Source: CAYOSU01 sp964541255
GTDB lineage: Bacteria; Bacillota; Clostridia; Christensenellales; CAMQZB01
Assembly: GCA_964541255.1 (NCBI GenBank)
Contig: CAZIPL010000023.1
Span: 1 to 23,580 of the forward strand
Direction of reading: 5' to 3'
Length of the DNA stretch: 23,580 nucleotides
Below the pieces are notes generated by a model. That model saw only the letters and a list, made by a program, of their open reading frames with translations, made no database searches and was not told where the DNA came from. The translations under genes and the position numbers were made by a program. Shown piece after piece: positions 1 to 8,608 of the stretch. Within the stretch, counting starts at the first letter, position 1. Every line of letters begins with the position of its first letter.

Positions 1-1
1 A

Positions 2-1678
2 ATTCCGTGCGGACTTCATAAGAAAGAGGGTATTTCTTCGGTAGAGCTTGTTTTGACCAAGCTTCACGCCGGCGGAAAATTCGGCGGCGGCGGATATAAA
101 ATCTCAGGCGGACTTCACGGCGTAGGCTCGTCGGTAGTTAACGCACTTTCGGAGTGGATGAAAGTTGAGGTTGACCAAGACGGAAAGCACCACGTAATAA
201 GCTTCCATAGAGGTATTGCCGACGGAAGACTTCAAATTACGGGAGATGCCGATAGAACCGGAACGACGGTTACTTTTATGCCCGACGGCGAGATATTCGA
301 AACTCTCGATTTCAATTATGACCAGACGAAGATTCGTTTAAGAGAGCTTGCGTACTTAAACAGAGGTCTTACAATTTCCATCGAGGATAGGCGTGAGGGG
401 AAGGAAAAGAAAGACGTATATTGTTACGAGGGCGGAATCAAGGAGTTTGTTAACGACTTAAACAAAACGAAAAACACCATTTTCCCCGAATGCTTTTATG
501 CGGAAAGAACGTTTGGCGATAATATCGTCGAGATAGCGTTGCAATATAACGATTCTTATACCGAAAGCGTCTTTGCGTTTGCCAATAACATCAATACGCA
601 CGAGGGCGGAACGCACTTGGACGGATTCAAGAACACTCTTACGAGAGTTATGAATGCTTACGCAAAATCCAATAAGCTTTTGAAAGAGGACGATTCTTTG
701 ACCGGTGAAGATGTCAGAGAGGGATTGGTTGCGGTAATTTCCGTCAAGCTTCCCGAACCGCAGTTTGAGGGGCAGACAAAGACGAAACTCGGCAATTCCG
801 AGATGAGAGCGCATGTGGGTAAAGCTCTTTCCGAGGGCATGACGACATATCTCGAGGAAAATCCTCTCGTTGCGAAAGAGCTTATATATAAATCCGTCAA
901 CGCGAAAAATGCGAGAGAAGCTGCGAGAAAGGCGAGAGAAGATACGAGAAGAAAGAACGTTCTCGAAAACACTACGCTTCCCGGAAAGCTTTCAGATTGC
1001 ACGGAGAAAAACGCGGCGCATTGCGAGATATACCTTGTCGAGGGAGATTCCGCAGGCGGTACGGCTAAGCAGGGAAGAGACAGAAGATTCCAAGCAATAC
1101 TTCCCTTGCGCGGAAAAATCCTCAACGTAGAAAAGGCAAGAGAGGCGAGAATTTTCGAAAACGCCGAAATAAGAAGCATGATAACGGCTTTCGGTTGCGG
1201 AATATCGGAAGAATGCGATCCCAAAAAGCTCCGTTATGACAGAATCATTTGTATGACCGATGCCGATGTAGACGGTGCGCATATCAGAATACTTCTTTTG
1301 ACATTCTTCTTCCGCTTTATGAGACCGATTGTCGAGCAAGGACACGTTTATTGCGCTCAGCCGCCGCTTTATAAGGTTGAGAAGAACAAGACGGTCAAAT
1401 ACCTTTATTCCGACGAGGAGCTTAACGCATACCTTGACGAAGTCGGAAGAAAGGGTGCCGACATTCAAAGATATAAGGGCCTTGGAGAAATGAACGCAGA
1501 ACAGCTTTGGGATACCACGATGGATCCTGCTCAAAGAACGCTTGTTCAGGTCAAGATGGAGGACGCCGTTCTTGCGGACGAAATGTTCACCGTTTTGATG
1601 GGCGAAAACGCAGATCTCCGTCGTCAATTCATTGCGGAGAACGCAACGCTCGTTTCCGCGGACGATCTTGACGTATAG
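2..1678 (+). CDS. gyrB: DNA gyrase subunit B, 5'-truncated by the window edge
   Basis: ATPase subunit of DNA gyrase, which with GyrA introduces negative supercoils. The frame is open from base 2, where it begins with IPCGLH, the residues that normally follow the DGRG motif of the GHKL ATPase. About 80 N-terminal residues of a usual ~640 are therefore missing, and 558 are present. Visible motifs are GGKFGGGGYK and SGGLHGVG (ATP lid), the Toprim motif EGDSAGG at 1040-1060, PLRGKILNVEKA, the metal-binding DADVDG at 1259-1276, and QRYKGLGEMN with the C-terminal GyrA-binding region. A TTG at base 53 is in frame but is only an internal Leu codon. gyrA follows after 11 bases, so the two are surely cotranscribed from a promoter outside the window. 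ParE is the main alternative, but the gyrA-type partner and the sequence favour GyrB. Confidence 0.97.
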   Translation: MPCGLHKKEGISSVELVLTKLHAGGKFGGGGYKISGGLHGVGSSVVNALSEWMKVEVDQDGKHHVISFHRGIADGRLQITGDADRTGTTVTFMPDGEIFETLDFNYDQTKIRLRELAYLNRGLTISIEDRREGKEKKDVYCYEGGIKEFVNDLNKTKNTIFPECFYAERTFGDNIVEIALQYNDSYTESVFAFANNINTHEGGTHLDGFKNTLTRVMNAYAKSNKLLKEDDSLTGEDVREGLVAVISVKLPEPQFEGQTKTKLGNSEMRAHVGKALSEGMTTYLEENPLVAKELIYKSVNAKNAREAARKAREDTRRKNVLENTTLPGKLSDCTEKNAAHCEIYLVEGDSAGGTAKQGRDRRFQAILPLRGKILNVEKAREARIFENAEIRSMITAFGCGISEECDPKKLRYDRIICMTDADVDGAHIRILLLTFFFRFMRPIVEQGHVYCAQPPLYKVEKNKTVKYLYSDEELNAYLDEVGRKGADIQRYKGLGEMNAEQLWDTTMDPAQRTLVQVKMEDAVLADEMFTVLMGENADLRRQFIAENATLVSADDLDV

Positions 1679-1689
1679 GAAGGTGGATT

Positions 1690-4245
1690 ATGGCAGATAA
1701 GAAAGAAAAGAACATAAATTACGAAGAGCTTCTCGGGAAAACGAAAATAAAAACCGTCAAGGTCGAAGACGAAATCCAGCGTTCCTTTATCGCGTACGCT
1801 ATGGCGGTTAACGTATCGAGAGCTATCCCCGACGCGAGAGACGGACTTAAACCCGTACACAGACGTATTCTTTACGCAATGGCGAACAACCTCGGACTTT
1901 TCTCCGATAAGCCGTATAGAAAATCGGTAAAAATCGTCGGCGAAGTTTTGGGTAATTATCATCCTCACGGCGATACGGCGGTTTATGACGCGGTAGTTCG
2001 TATGGCGCAAGACTTCTCTATGCGCTATCCCCTCGTTGACGGACACGGAAACTTCGGTTCTGTAGACGGCGACGGCGCGGCGGCAATGAGATATACCGAG
2101 GCAAGACTTTCGAAGATTGCCTCCGAAATGCTTCGTGACATCGATAAAGAGACGGTTGATTTCTATCCCAACTTCGACGGAACGTGCATGCAGCCGAGAG
2201 TTTTGCCTGCAAGATTCCCCGCGCTTTTGGTTAACGGCGCAAGCGGAATTGCGGTAGGTATGGCGACGAACATCCCTCCTCACAATATGAGAGAGGTTAT
2301 AGACGGCGTTATCGCACAGATACATAACCCCGACATAGACGTTGATGAGCTTATGAAAATAGTTATGGCTCCCGATTTCCCGACAGGCGGAATCCTTATG
2401 GGAAGAAACGGCATTCGTCAGGCGTATATGACAGGCCGCGGAAGCTATGTTTTGAGAGCGAAGACGGAGATAGAGGATTATAACGACGGCGCAAGACAAA
2501 GAGTTGTCGTATCGGAGCTTCCTTATCAAGTAAACAAGGCAAAGTTAATCGAACAGATTGCCGACCTTGTCAAGCAGAAACGAATCGAGGGTATTTCCGA
2601 CGTTCGCGACGAATCGGATAAAGAAGGTCTCAGAATCGTTATCGAAATCAAGAAAGACGCAAACGCTCAAGTCGTACTTAACTTGCTTTTCAAGCATACG
2701 AACTTGCAGATAAGCGACGGAATAACCCTTTTGGCTCTTAAGAATAACGAGCCTAAGGTTCTTTCCCTTAAAGAGATAAACGAGTGCTACATCGAGCATC
2801 AGCAAGATGTTGTCACAAGACGAGTCAAATATGACCTTGCAAGAGCCGAGGAACGCGAGCATATCGTTCAAGGTCTTGTTATCGCACTTGCAAGCATCGA
2901 CGAGGTTATCGAGGTTATCAAGAAGAGTAAAGACAGAAGCGACGCGATGAAGCAGCTTATGGAAAGATTTATCCTTTCCGAGAAGCAGGCTCAAGCGGTT
3001 CTCGACACAAGACTTGTTAGACTTACGTCCTTAGAGGTCGATACTTTGAGAAACGAACTCGAGGACCTCAAGAGAAGAATAGCGGAATATAAAGATATTC
3101 TTTCGAGCGTTGAAAAAATCGACGAGATAGTCATCAACGAGCTTATGGAAGTCAAAGCTAAATACGGCGACGAAAGACGCACGGAGATTTCCATAAACTA
3201 CGGAGATATAAACGTCGGCGACCTTATTGCCGAAGACGACGTTGTCGTTTCAAGAACGCACCAAGGCTACGTAAAGCGTATTTCGACGGCTGAATATAAG
3301 GCTCAAAAACGTGGTGGCAAGGGCGTTTTGGCGCATAAGGCTAAGGACGAGGACTTTGTCGAGAGTATGTTCATAACATCGACGCATTCGGATCTTTTGT
3401 TCTTCACGGATAAAGGTAAGGTCTATTGCATAAAGGCATACGAGATTCCCGAAGCTAACCGTCAGGCAAGAGGTAGGGCGATGGTCAACCTCTTCCAGCT
3501 CGATCAAGGCGAAAAGGTCAATACGGTAATACCTCTTGAAAACTACGAAAGCGGTTACCTCATGATGGCGACCAAGTGCGGACTTATCAAAAAGACGGCT
3601 ATTTCGGAGTTTGAAAGCATAAGAAAGAGCGGGAAGATCGCAATAGTCCTCGAAGAGGGCGACGAGCTTGTTTCGGTACTCAAGACAAGCGGCGAAGACG
3701 AGCTTTTGATTGCTTCGAGAGAGGGTAAGTGTTTGAGATTTGCCGAGCAGAACGTTCGACCGATAGGACGTGTCGCTAAGGGCGTCAAGAGTATGGATTT
3801 AAGCGACGAAGACAGAATCGTTGATTTATTGATAGTAAACGACGAAGCCAAGGTTCTTGCGATAACCGAAAACGGTTACGGAAAGAGAACGCCGCTTAAA
3901 GATTACAGATTGCAAAACCGCGGCGGCAAGGGCGTTAAGGCGGGAGTACTCAACGAAAAGACGGGTAAGCTCGTTGCGCTTAAGATTATCGGCGACGGAC
4001 AAGAAGTTTTGATTATCTCCGTCGAAGGCACGATGATAAGAACGCGCGGCGATGAAATCTCCGTTATGTCGAGAGATACTATCGGCGTTCACATTATGGA
4101 CGTTGCCGACGGCGATGCGGTTACTTCCGTCGCGATACTCGACCCCGAAGAGGAGGAAGTCGAAGAGAAAGACGAAATAGTTCTCGACGAGGGCGAAGTT
4201 GAATCGGAAGAGTCTTTGACGGAAGACAATCCCGAAGAGATTTAA
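1690..4245 (+). CDS. gyrA: DNA gyrase subunit A
   Basis: Breakage-reunion subunit of gyrase, 851 aa, a normal length. The start has an AGGAAGGTGG ribosome site just upstream. The N-terminal half carries RAIPDARDGLKPVHRRI, the quinolone-region segment HPHGDTAVYD (residues 91-100) and the catalytic Tyr135 in AAMRYTEARL. The position equivalent to E. coli Ser83 is Thr96 and that of Asp87 is Asp100, the wild-type state seen in species such as C. difficile. The C-terminal beta-pinwheel has a GyrA-box (QKRGGKGV, about residue 538), which separates it from ParC, and a second related turn (QNRGGKGV, about residue 741). The last 34 residues hold 19 Asp/Glu and one Lys, forming a strongly acidic tail. 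The gene ends in front of a strong terminator. Confidence 0.98.
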   Translation: MADKKEKNINYEELLGKTKIKTVKVEDEIQRSFIAYAMAVNVSRAIPDARDGLKPVHRRILYAMANNLGLFSDKPYRKSVKIVGEVLGNYHPHGDTAVYDAVVRMAQDFSMRYPLVDGHGNFGSVDGDGAAAMRYTEARLSKIASEMLRDIDKETVDFYPNFDGTCMQPRVLPARFPALLVNGASGIAVGMATNIPPHNMREVIDGVIAQIHNPDIDVDELMKIVMAPDFPTGGILMGRNGIRQAYMTGRGSYVLRAKTEIEDYNDGARQRVVVSELPYQVNKAKLIEQIADLVKQKRIEGISDVRDESDKEGLRIVIEIKKDANAQVVLNLLFKHTNLQISDGITLLALKNNEPKVLSLKEINECYIEHQQDVVTRRVKYDLARAEEREHIVQGLVIALASIDEVIEVIKKSKDRSDAMKQLMERFILSEKQAQAVLDTRLVRLTSLEVDTLRNELEDLKRRIAEYKDILSSVEKIDEIVINELMEVKAKYGDERRTEISINYGDINVGDLIAEDDVVVSRTHQGYVKRISTAEYKAQKRGGKGVLAHKAKDEDFVESMFITSTHSDLLFFTDKGKVYCIKAYEIPEANRQARGRAMVNLFQLDQGEKVNTVIPLENYESGYLMMATKCGLIKKTAISEFESIRKSGKIAIVLEEGDELVSVLKTSGEDELLIASREGKCLRFAEQNVRPIGRVAKGVKSMDLSDEDRIVDLLIVNDEAKVLAITENGYGKRTPLKDYRLQNRGGKGVKAGVLNEKTGKLVALKIIGDGQEVLIISVEGTMIRTRGDEISVMSRDTIGVHIMDVADGDAVTSVAILDPEEEEVEEKDEIVLDEGEVESEESLTEDNPEEI

Positions 4246-4257
4246 TAAAAAAATAGT

Positions 4258-4290
4258 AAAAGAGCGAGCTTATTGGCTCGCTCTTTTAAT
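4258..4290. terminator. Bidirectional intrinsic terminator after gyrA
   Basis: A perfect 12-bp hairpin: arms AAAAGAGCGAGC (4258-4269) and GCTCGCTCTTTT (4276-4287) with a 6-base loop. T residues follow on the + strand, and an A-rich tract before it (4245-4260) gives a T-rich run on the - strand. It lies between the converging gyrA and the - strand membrane protein gene, so it can end both transcripts. Confidence 0.9.
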
Positions 4291-4391
4291 TGTTGCAAAA
4301 AAATAATATTTAGTAGCACTGTAAAAACAAGGAATAAGAGTTTCTTTTGTAGTATTCCCCGTATGCCGCTTTGAATTACAATTAAAGATAT

Positions 4392-5105
4392 TCAACAAGA
4401 TTTATTTTCGGAAGTATATACTTCTAAAGGCTCTTTTTCAAGCACCTTTTCTATGCTTTTTCTAAGGTCTTGCGATATGCCGTCGTCGTTTATTTCGATT
4501 TGCTTGACGGGTTGAATAAAGTCTTTCGCGTATACGTCGATAACAAAGATAAACTCTTTGAATCTCGCGTATGCTCTACGCTTTGTGAAAGTGAAGATAA
4601 ACTCTACTAAATGTGTTATCGAAAGTCCCACCGTGAGAGCGATTATCGGCATAAAGAGAGCCATTTCTCTCGGGACATCGGTTTTTACCAACGAAAAGGC
4701 GAGGTTGATGCAAGTTGCAAAAGCGACGAGGATTTTCATAAAAGTAATAAAACCGCTTTCCAAAACGCCGTGGCTATACGCAAGGTCTGTCGTGATATAG
4801 TCGGATGGCTTGCCTATCTTAGTTGTATAATACTTTTCCCACTTGTTATATACGTCGCTCGGGAAAGAACGCATATAATAGTTGAGGCTCCCGAGTCTTT
4901 TCGCTTCGGAGGATCTTAGGTATCGCATAACCGATTTCGAAGCAAACAATATATCGGAATCGTATGATGCGAACTTATATGCGAATAGGCAAATAAAGGC
5001 TATTCCGTAAACGATCGCCGTAACAAGCAAAACGGTGTCGCTCGGGATTTTGGCTGCATAATATTTCAGCCAGGCGTAGTAATAATTGATTACGCTGTCA
5101 GACAT
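4392..5105 (-). CDS. Conserved-looking three-helix membrane protein, function unknown
   Basis: A 237-aa protein I do not recognise. The start is placed at 5105 (MSDSV) because AAAGGAG sits 6-7 bases upstream. The open frame reaches back to 5219, but that stretch carries the addA terminator arm and has no ribosome site. Hydrophobic segments lie at about residues 23-43, 118-140 and 147-173. A Tyr/Lys-rich region of about 75 residues separates the first two, and a charged tail of about 65 residues follows TKRRAYARFK. By the positive-inside rule the tail is cytoplasmic and the N-terminus outside. That order (one helix, long cytoplasmic loop, two helices, tail) resembles ExbB/TolQ/MotA-type proteins, but I see no sequence motif to support membership. 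It is transcribed alone, downstream of addA and convergent with gyrA. No convincing promoter was found at 5106-5195. Confidence 0.75.
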   Translation of the reverse strand: MSDSVINYYYAWLKYYAAKIPSDTVLLVTAIVYGIAFICLFAYKFASYDSDILFASKSVMRYLRSSEAKRLGSLNYYMRSFPSDVYNKWEKYYTTKIGKPSDYITTDLAYSHGVLESGFITFMKILVAFATCINLAFSLVKTDVPREMALFMPIIALTVGLSITHLVEFIFTFTKRRAYARFKEFIFVIDVYAKDFIQPVKQIEINDDGISQDLRKSIEKVLEKEPLEVYTSENKSC

Positions 5106-5194
5106 AAAAAACTCCTTTTGAATGTAGATATATCGATTGTTCCCAAAATACGAAATTGTATTCAAATGAAGCGGTTGTTTTTTGAATATTTTTG

Positions 5195-5245
5195 AAAACA
5201 AAAAAGCCCGACCAAACAACTATAAAAAGTTGCGGTCGGAGCTTT
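5195..5245 (-). terminator. Intrinsic terminator of the addB-addA operon
   Basis: Read on the - strand, an interrupted stem forms between AAAGC-CGACC-CAAC and GTTG-GGTCG-GCTTT (+ coordinates 5203-5220 and 5229-5245) around an A/T loop, with small internal loops. It is followed by a T-rich run (complement of 5195-5205). It begins 13 bases after the addA stop codon. Confidence 0.75.
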
Positions 5246-5257
5246 GTTATGTATTTA

Positions 5258-8200
5258 TTAGATTTTTATCAATTCGAAGTTTCTTAAATTCAGAAGATAT
5301 TTTTCTTTGACGTTAAGTGCAAGCGCTTTTTCGACGGCGTAGGCATATGCCGAAAGTTGTCTTTCGTAGCGGCTTTTTAGGACGGTCGGGTTTGTTTCTG
5401 CGGTGTATTTATAATCTATCACGATTGCATCGTTGCCGTTTATAAGAAGAAGGTCTACGATACCTTGCAAAAGCACCTCTTTGTCTTGTTCGTAATCGGT
5501 AAAAAGCTTTGCGGGGACTTTCATCATAAAAGGCTTTTCGGTATATGCTTTCCCGAAACTCATAATCGGAAGATTAAGCACCTTTTCTACGCTTGAAAGG
5601 TCGAGCTTTTTCGACAATTCCTCGTCGATTTCTCCGTTTTCAACCATTTTTTCAAGTGCTTTTCCGATGATTTCTTTTGTAGCCAAAGGCTTTGAAAGAT
5701 CGAGAAGCTTGTGATATGCCGTTCCAAGCGCGATTTTGTCGTCGTGATATAAATCGGGAAGCTTATACGAAACCTCTTCTTCGACGAAATAGTCGCGCTT
5801 TAAGTTGCTTGCGACGAATTTTGTCGGCAATTTAGTGTCTTTTTCGTATTTATATCTAAAATCTATCGCGTCCGAGATTGCCTTTTCGGATTTTGGAAGA
5901 CTTACGTTTGAGTTTGGCAAGAACTTTGTCGGCAACGTCTTTTCCTTTTCGCCGTCTACTATATTGATTTTGGCAAAAGTATTCTTTTTCGCCAAAGCTT
6001 TGCTAATTATTTCAAGGTTAGTTGTGAAATCGCCGATTTTATCTTGATAAAGCTCTCTTATGCTTTGAGGCGCAACGTCCGTGTATTTGAATACTCCCGT
6101 CATAAAGAGCTTTGATTTGGCTCTTGTGAGAGCAACATATAATACTCTTAAGGCTTCTTCGCGTTCAATCCGCTTTTTCTTTGCAGTAATAGCTTCATAC
6201 GGAAGAGTCTTCGCTCTCTTTCTTGTTTTGAGGTCATAATCTTTGATTGCAATTCCGAACGTATTGTCGAAAACCGCCGTACCGCTTTCGTTAGGCGATT
6301 GTTTCGCAAGGTTCGAAAGAAAAACGATAGGGAACTCCAATCCTTTCGATTTATGTATCGTCATGAACGTTACAGCGCCTTCTTTCGTCAAAGAATCGTC
6401 CGCTTTGACGTTGCCGCTCAAAACGTCGATTGCGCGGACTGTACCTGCGAGATTGCCGTCTTCGCAAACGGAGGATATCTTCGAGATAAAGTCGTTGACG
6501 ACTGCCATTTTCTTTTCGCCGTTGAACTTAGAAAGGGTTGCGCATTCGAAGTCTGTTTCATAAATGGCTTTTTTAAGCGCATATATTCCGCCTCTTGCCA
6601 ATGCGACGGAGCGATATTTGTCGATGGTCGAGAAAAAACCGTTGACTTTTTCGGCCAAATTCCCGACGTTTTTTGAATATAAAAGCGATTCGTGGAAGAA
6701 TTTCACCTTTGGCGAGGTTTGTTTTATTTCCGAAAGCTCTTTGTCCGAGAAGGAGAAAAAGGGAGATTTCAAAACCGTCAAAAGAGGAATATCGTTTTTG
6801 TAGTTTTGCAATACCTTGATAAAGCTTGCCGCTTGAACGACCTCCGCATAATCGAAAAGCTTGACGCCCGACGCCGACGCGACGATAGGAATTCCCTCGC
6901 TCAAAATAGCTTTATATAGCGATGTTGATTTCACGGAAGAGATGTCTCTCGACAAAATGCAGATGTCGTCGTAACGAATTTCTCGATTTGCTTTCCCGTC
7001 GAAGAAAGGTTGTCCGACAAGCGATTTGATTTTCGAAGCGATGAATTTTCCTTCGATTTCACCCGTTTGAAGCTCTGTGTCGATGTTTTTGTCTTCTAAG
7101 ACGGAATAAACGATAGGCTCTGCCTTTTCGCGCTCTTTTTTTATCGTGATAACGTCAAGCTCGACTTCGCCGAAATCGGGAGCTAAACTCTCGAAAAGAG
7201 AGGTGGAGGCATAGTCTATTCCTACCTCTTTTGTCATAATAAACGAGAAAAGCTCGTTGACAAATTTGAGAATCGTTCCGCCTGAACGGAAGTTGGTGTT
7301 GAGATAATGTACTTCGCCGGACGTTGTTTTGCCGTAGGTGTTTTCTTTTTCGGCGAAAATCGACATATCGCATTGACGGAAACCGTATATGCTTTGCTTT
7401 AAGTCTCCTACGACAAAAAGCTTGTTTCCGCTCGATATCGCTTGAATGAGAGCTTCCTGAACCTTGCTCGTGTCTTGATATTCGTCAACGAAAACGTACT
7501 TATATTTTTCGCGAATATCGTTAAGAACTTCGGGAAATTTCAGAAGCTTCAATGCAAAATGCTCGAGATCTGCAAAGTCCAAATAAGATAGTCTGTCCTT
7601 TTCGCGTCTATAACGTTTGGAAAACTCGCTGATTATGTCGCAAAAAGTGCCTATATCTTCGCTGATGCGTTTCAAAGAATCGGCATCTTTCGACATATTG
7701 ATATAAGAATCGAATTTTTTAATTTCTTCGATAAATCTTTTGCGGTTGCTTGCATAGTATTCTTGGTTTACGGTTTTGTTTGCGGCGGGTGTCGAGGGTA
7801 TTCTATTGTTCGAAAGTGTTTTAAGAAGTATTGCGACTTTGTTGTCGAAGCCGTCTGTCTTTTTCGCAACGTCTATAAGATCGAGGAAATTCGAGCAATC
7901 TTTTGAAAGCGCATCCAAACAATCTGCATTTAACCCCTGTTTGCAAGACACAAAAACATCCGAATATCTTGACAAAGTTTCGTCAAAATTACTTTCGAAA
8001 ACAGAGAGGTATTCTTCGGCGGTTTTGAGCGTCTTTGAATGATTGATAAACTCTTCGGGATTTTCGAGGCTTTGAGAAAAATCGAATACTTTGATTATGT
8101 AATCGATAAGCCCGTCGTCCTTTCTTTTTGCGGCAAATATTTCGGAAAGGCGCAAAAAGCTTTCGTCGCCGTTTTCGTATAAATCGTTGATGAGATCTTC

Positions 8201-8608
8201 CATAATCTCGCGCTTAATAACGCTTGCTTTGACGTCGTCAAGCACTTTGAACTTCGGCGGCATGTCGGCAACGTAAAAATATCTTTTTATGAGGTCGCTG
8301 CAAAAAGAATGCAACGTCGAAATCGCCGCGGTAGGAAGCTTTTTTAATTGCGTTTTAAGGCTGGGCGTTGAGGAAAGATTGCTTTTAAGAGCTGTTCGAA
8401 TTCTTCCTCGCATTTCTTCCGCGGAGGCCTTTGTGAACGTAACTATCAAAAAGTTGTCGAGATCTCCGCTTTTATTTGTCAAAATATCGATTATTCTTTC
8501 GACCATGACGAAAGTCTTGCCCGTTCCCGCAGAAGCAGAAACGAGTATTTTGTCGGAACTTGAAGAGATGATGTCGCTTTGTTTTTGAGTTAAGTTATAA
8601 TTGCTCAT
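5258..8608 (-). CDS. addA: ATP-dependent helicase/nuclease AddA
   Basis: UvrD-type helicase plus RecB-type nuclease subunit of AddAB, which resects double-strand breaks for RecA-dependent repair; it acts on DNA in the cytoplasm. It has 1116 aa, slightly short of the ~1230 of B. subtilis. Visible motifs are Walker A SASAGTGKT (residues 24-32), motif Ia FTKASAEEM (58-66), Walker B DEYQDT (375-380), GDLKQSIYGFR (motif III), TIHKSKGLEF (750-759), and RVLYVALTRAK (motif VI). In the C-terminal nuclease, GIVD, D1065-Y-K and RQLSAY are all present, so the nuclease looks active. The start overlaps the end of addB by 14 bases. Its ribosome site (GGAGG, 9 bases upstream) lies inside addB, so the two are translationally coupled in a two-gene operon. 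Confidence 0.96.
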   Translation of the reverse strand: MSNYNLTQKQSDIISSSSDKILVSASAGTGKTFVMVERIIDILTNKSGDLDNFLIVTFTKASAEEMRGRIRTALKSNLSSTPSLKTQLKKLPTAAISTLHSFCSDLIKRYFYVADMPPKFKVLDDVKASVIKREIMEDLINDLYENGDESFLRLSEIFAAKRKDDGLIDYIIKVFDFSQSLENPEEFINHSKTLKTAEEYLSVFESNFDETLSRYSDVFVSCKQGLNADCLDALSKDCSNFLDLIDVAKKTDGFDNKVAILLKTLSNNRIPSTPAANKTVNQEYYASNRKRFIEEIKKFDSYINMSKDADSLKRISEDIGTFCDIISEFSKRYRREKDRLSYLDFADLEHFALKLLKFPEVLNDIREKYKYVFVDEYQDTSKVQEALIQAISSGNKLFVVGDLKQSIYGFRQCDMSIFAEKENTYGKTTSGEVHYLNTNFRSGGTILKFVNELFSFIMTKEVGIDYASTSLFESLAPDFGEVELDVITIKKEREKAEPIVYSVLEDKNIDTELQTGEIEGKFIASKIKSLVGQPFFDGKANREIRYDDICILSRDISSVKSTSLYKAILSEGIPIVASASGVKLFDYAEVVQAASFIKVLQNYKNDIPLLTVLKSPFFSFSDKELSEIKQTSPKVKFFHESLLYSKNVGNLAEKVNGFFSTIDKYRSVALARGGIYALKKAIYETDFECATLSKFNGEKKMAVVNDFISKISSVCEDGNLAGTVRAIDVLSGNVKADDSLTKEGAVTFMTIHKSKGLEFPIVFLSNLAKQSPNESGTAVFDNTFGIAIKDYDLKTRKRAKTLPYEAITAKKKRIEREEALRVLYVALTRAKSKLFMTGVFKYTDVAPQSIRELYQDKIGDFTTNLEIISKALAKKNTFAKINIVDGEKEKTLPTKFLPNSNVSLPKSEKAISDAIDFRYKYEKDTKLPTKFVASNLKRDYFVEEEVSYKLPDLYHDDKIALGTAYHKLLDLSKPLATKEIIGKALEKMVENGEIDEELSKKLDLSSVEKVLNLPIMSFGKAYTEKPFMMKVPAKLFTDYEQDKEVLLQGIVDLLLINGNDAIVIDYKYTAETNPTVLKSRYERQLSAYAYAVEKALALNVKEKYLLNLRNFELIKI

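Noticed and set aside
1624..2529. - strand open frame (301 codons) opposite gyrA
   Set aside because: A shadow of the well-supported gyrA reading frame.
5106..5219. 38-residue N-terminal extension of the membrane protein
   Set aside because: It lacks a ribosome site and overlaps the terminator region of addA; AAAGGAG before 5105 decides the start.
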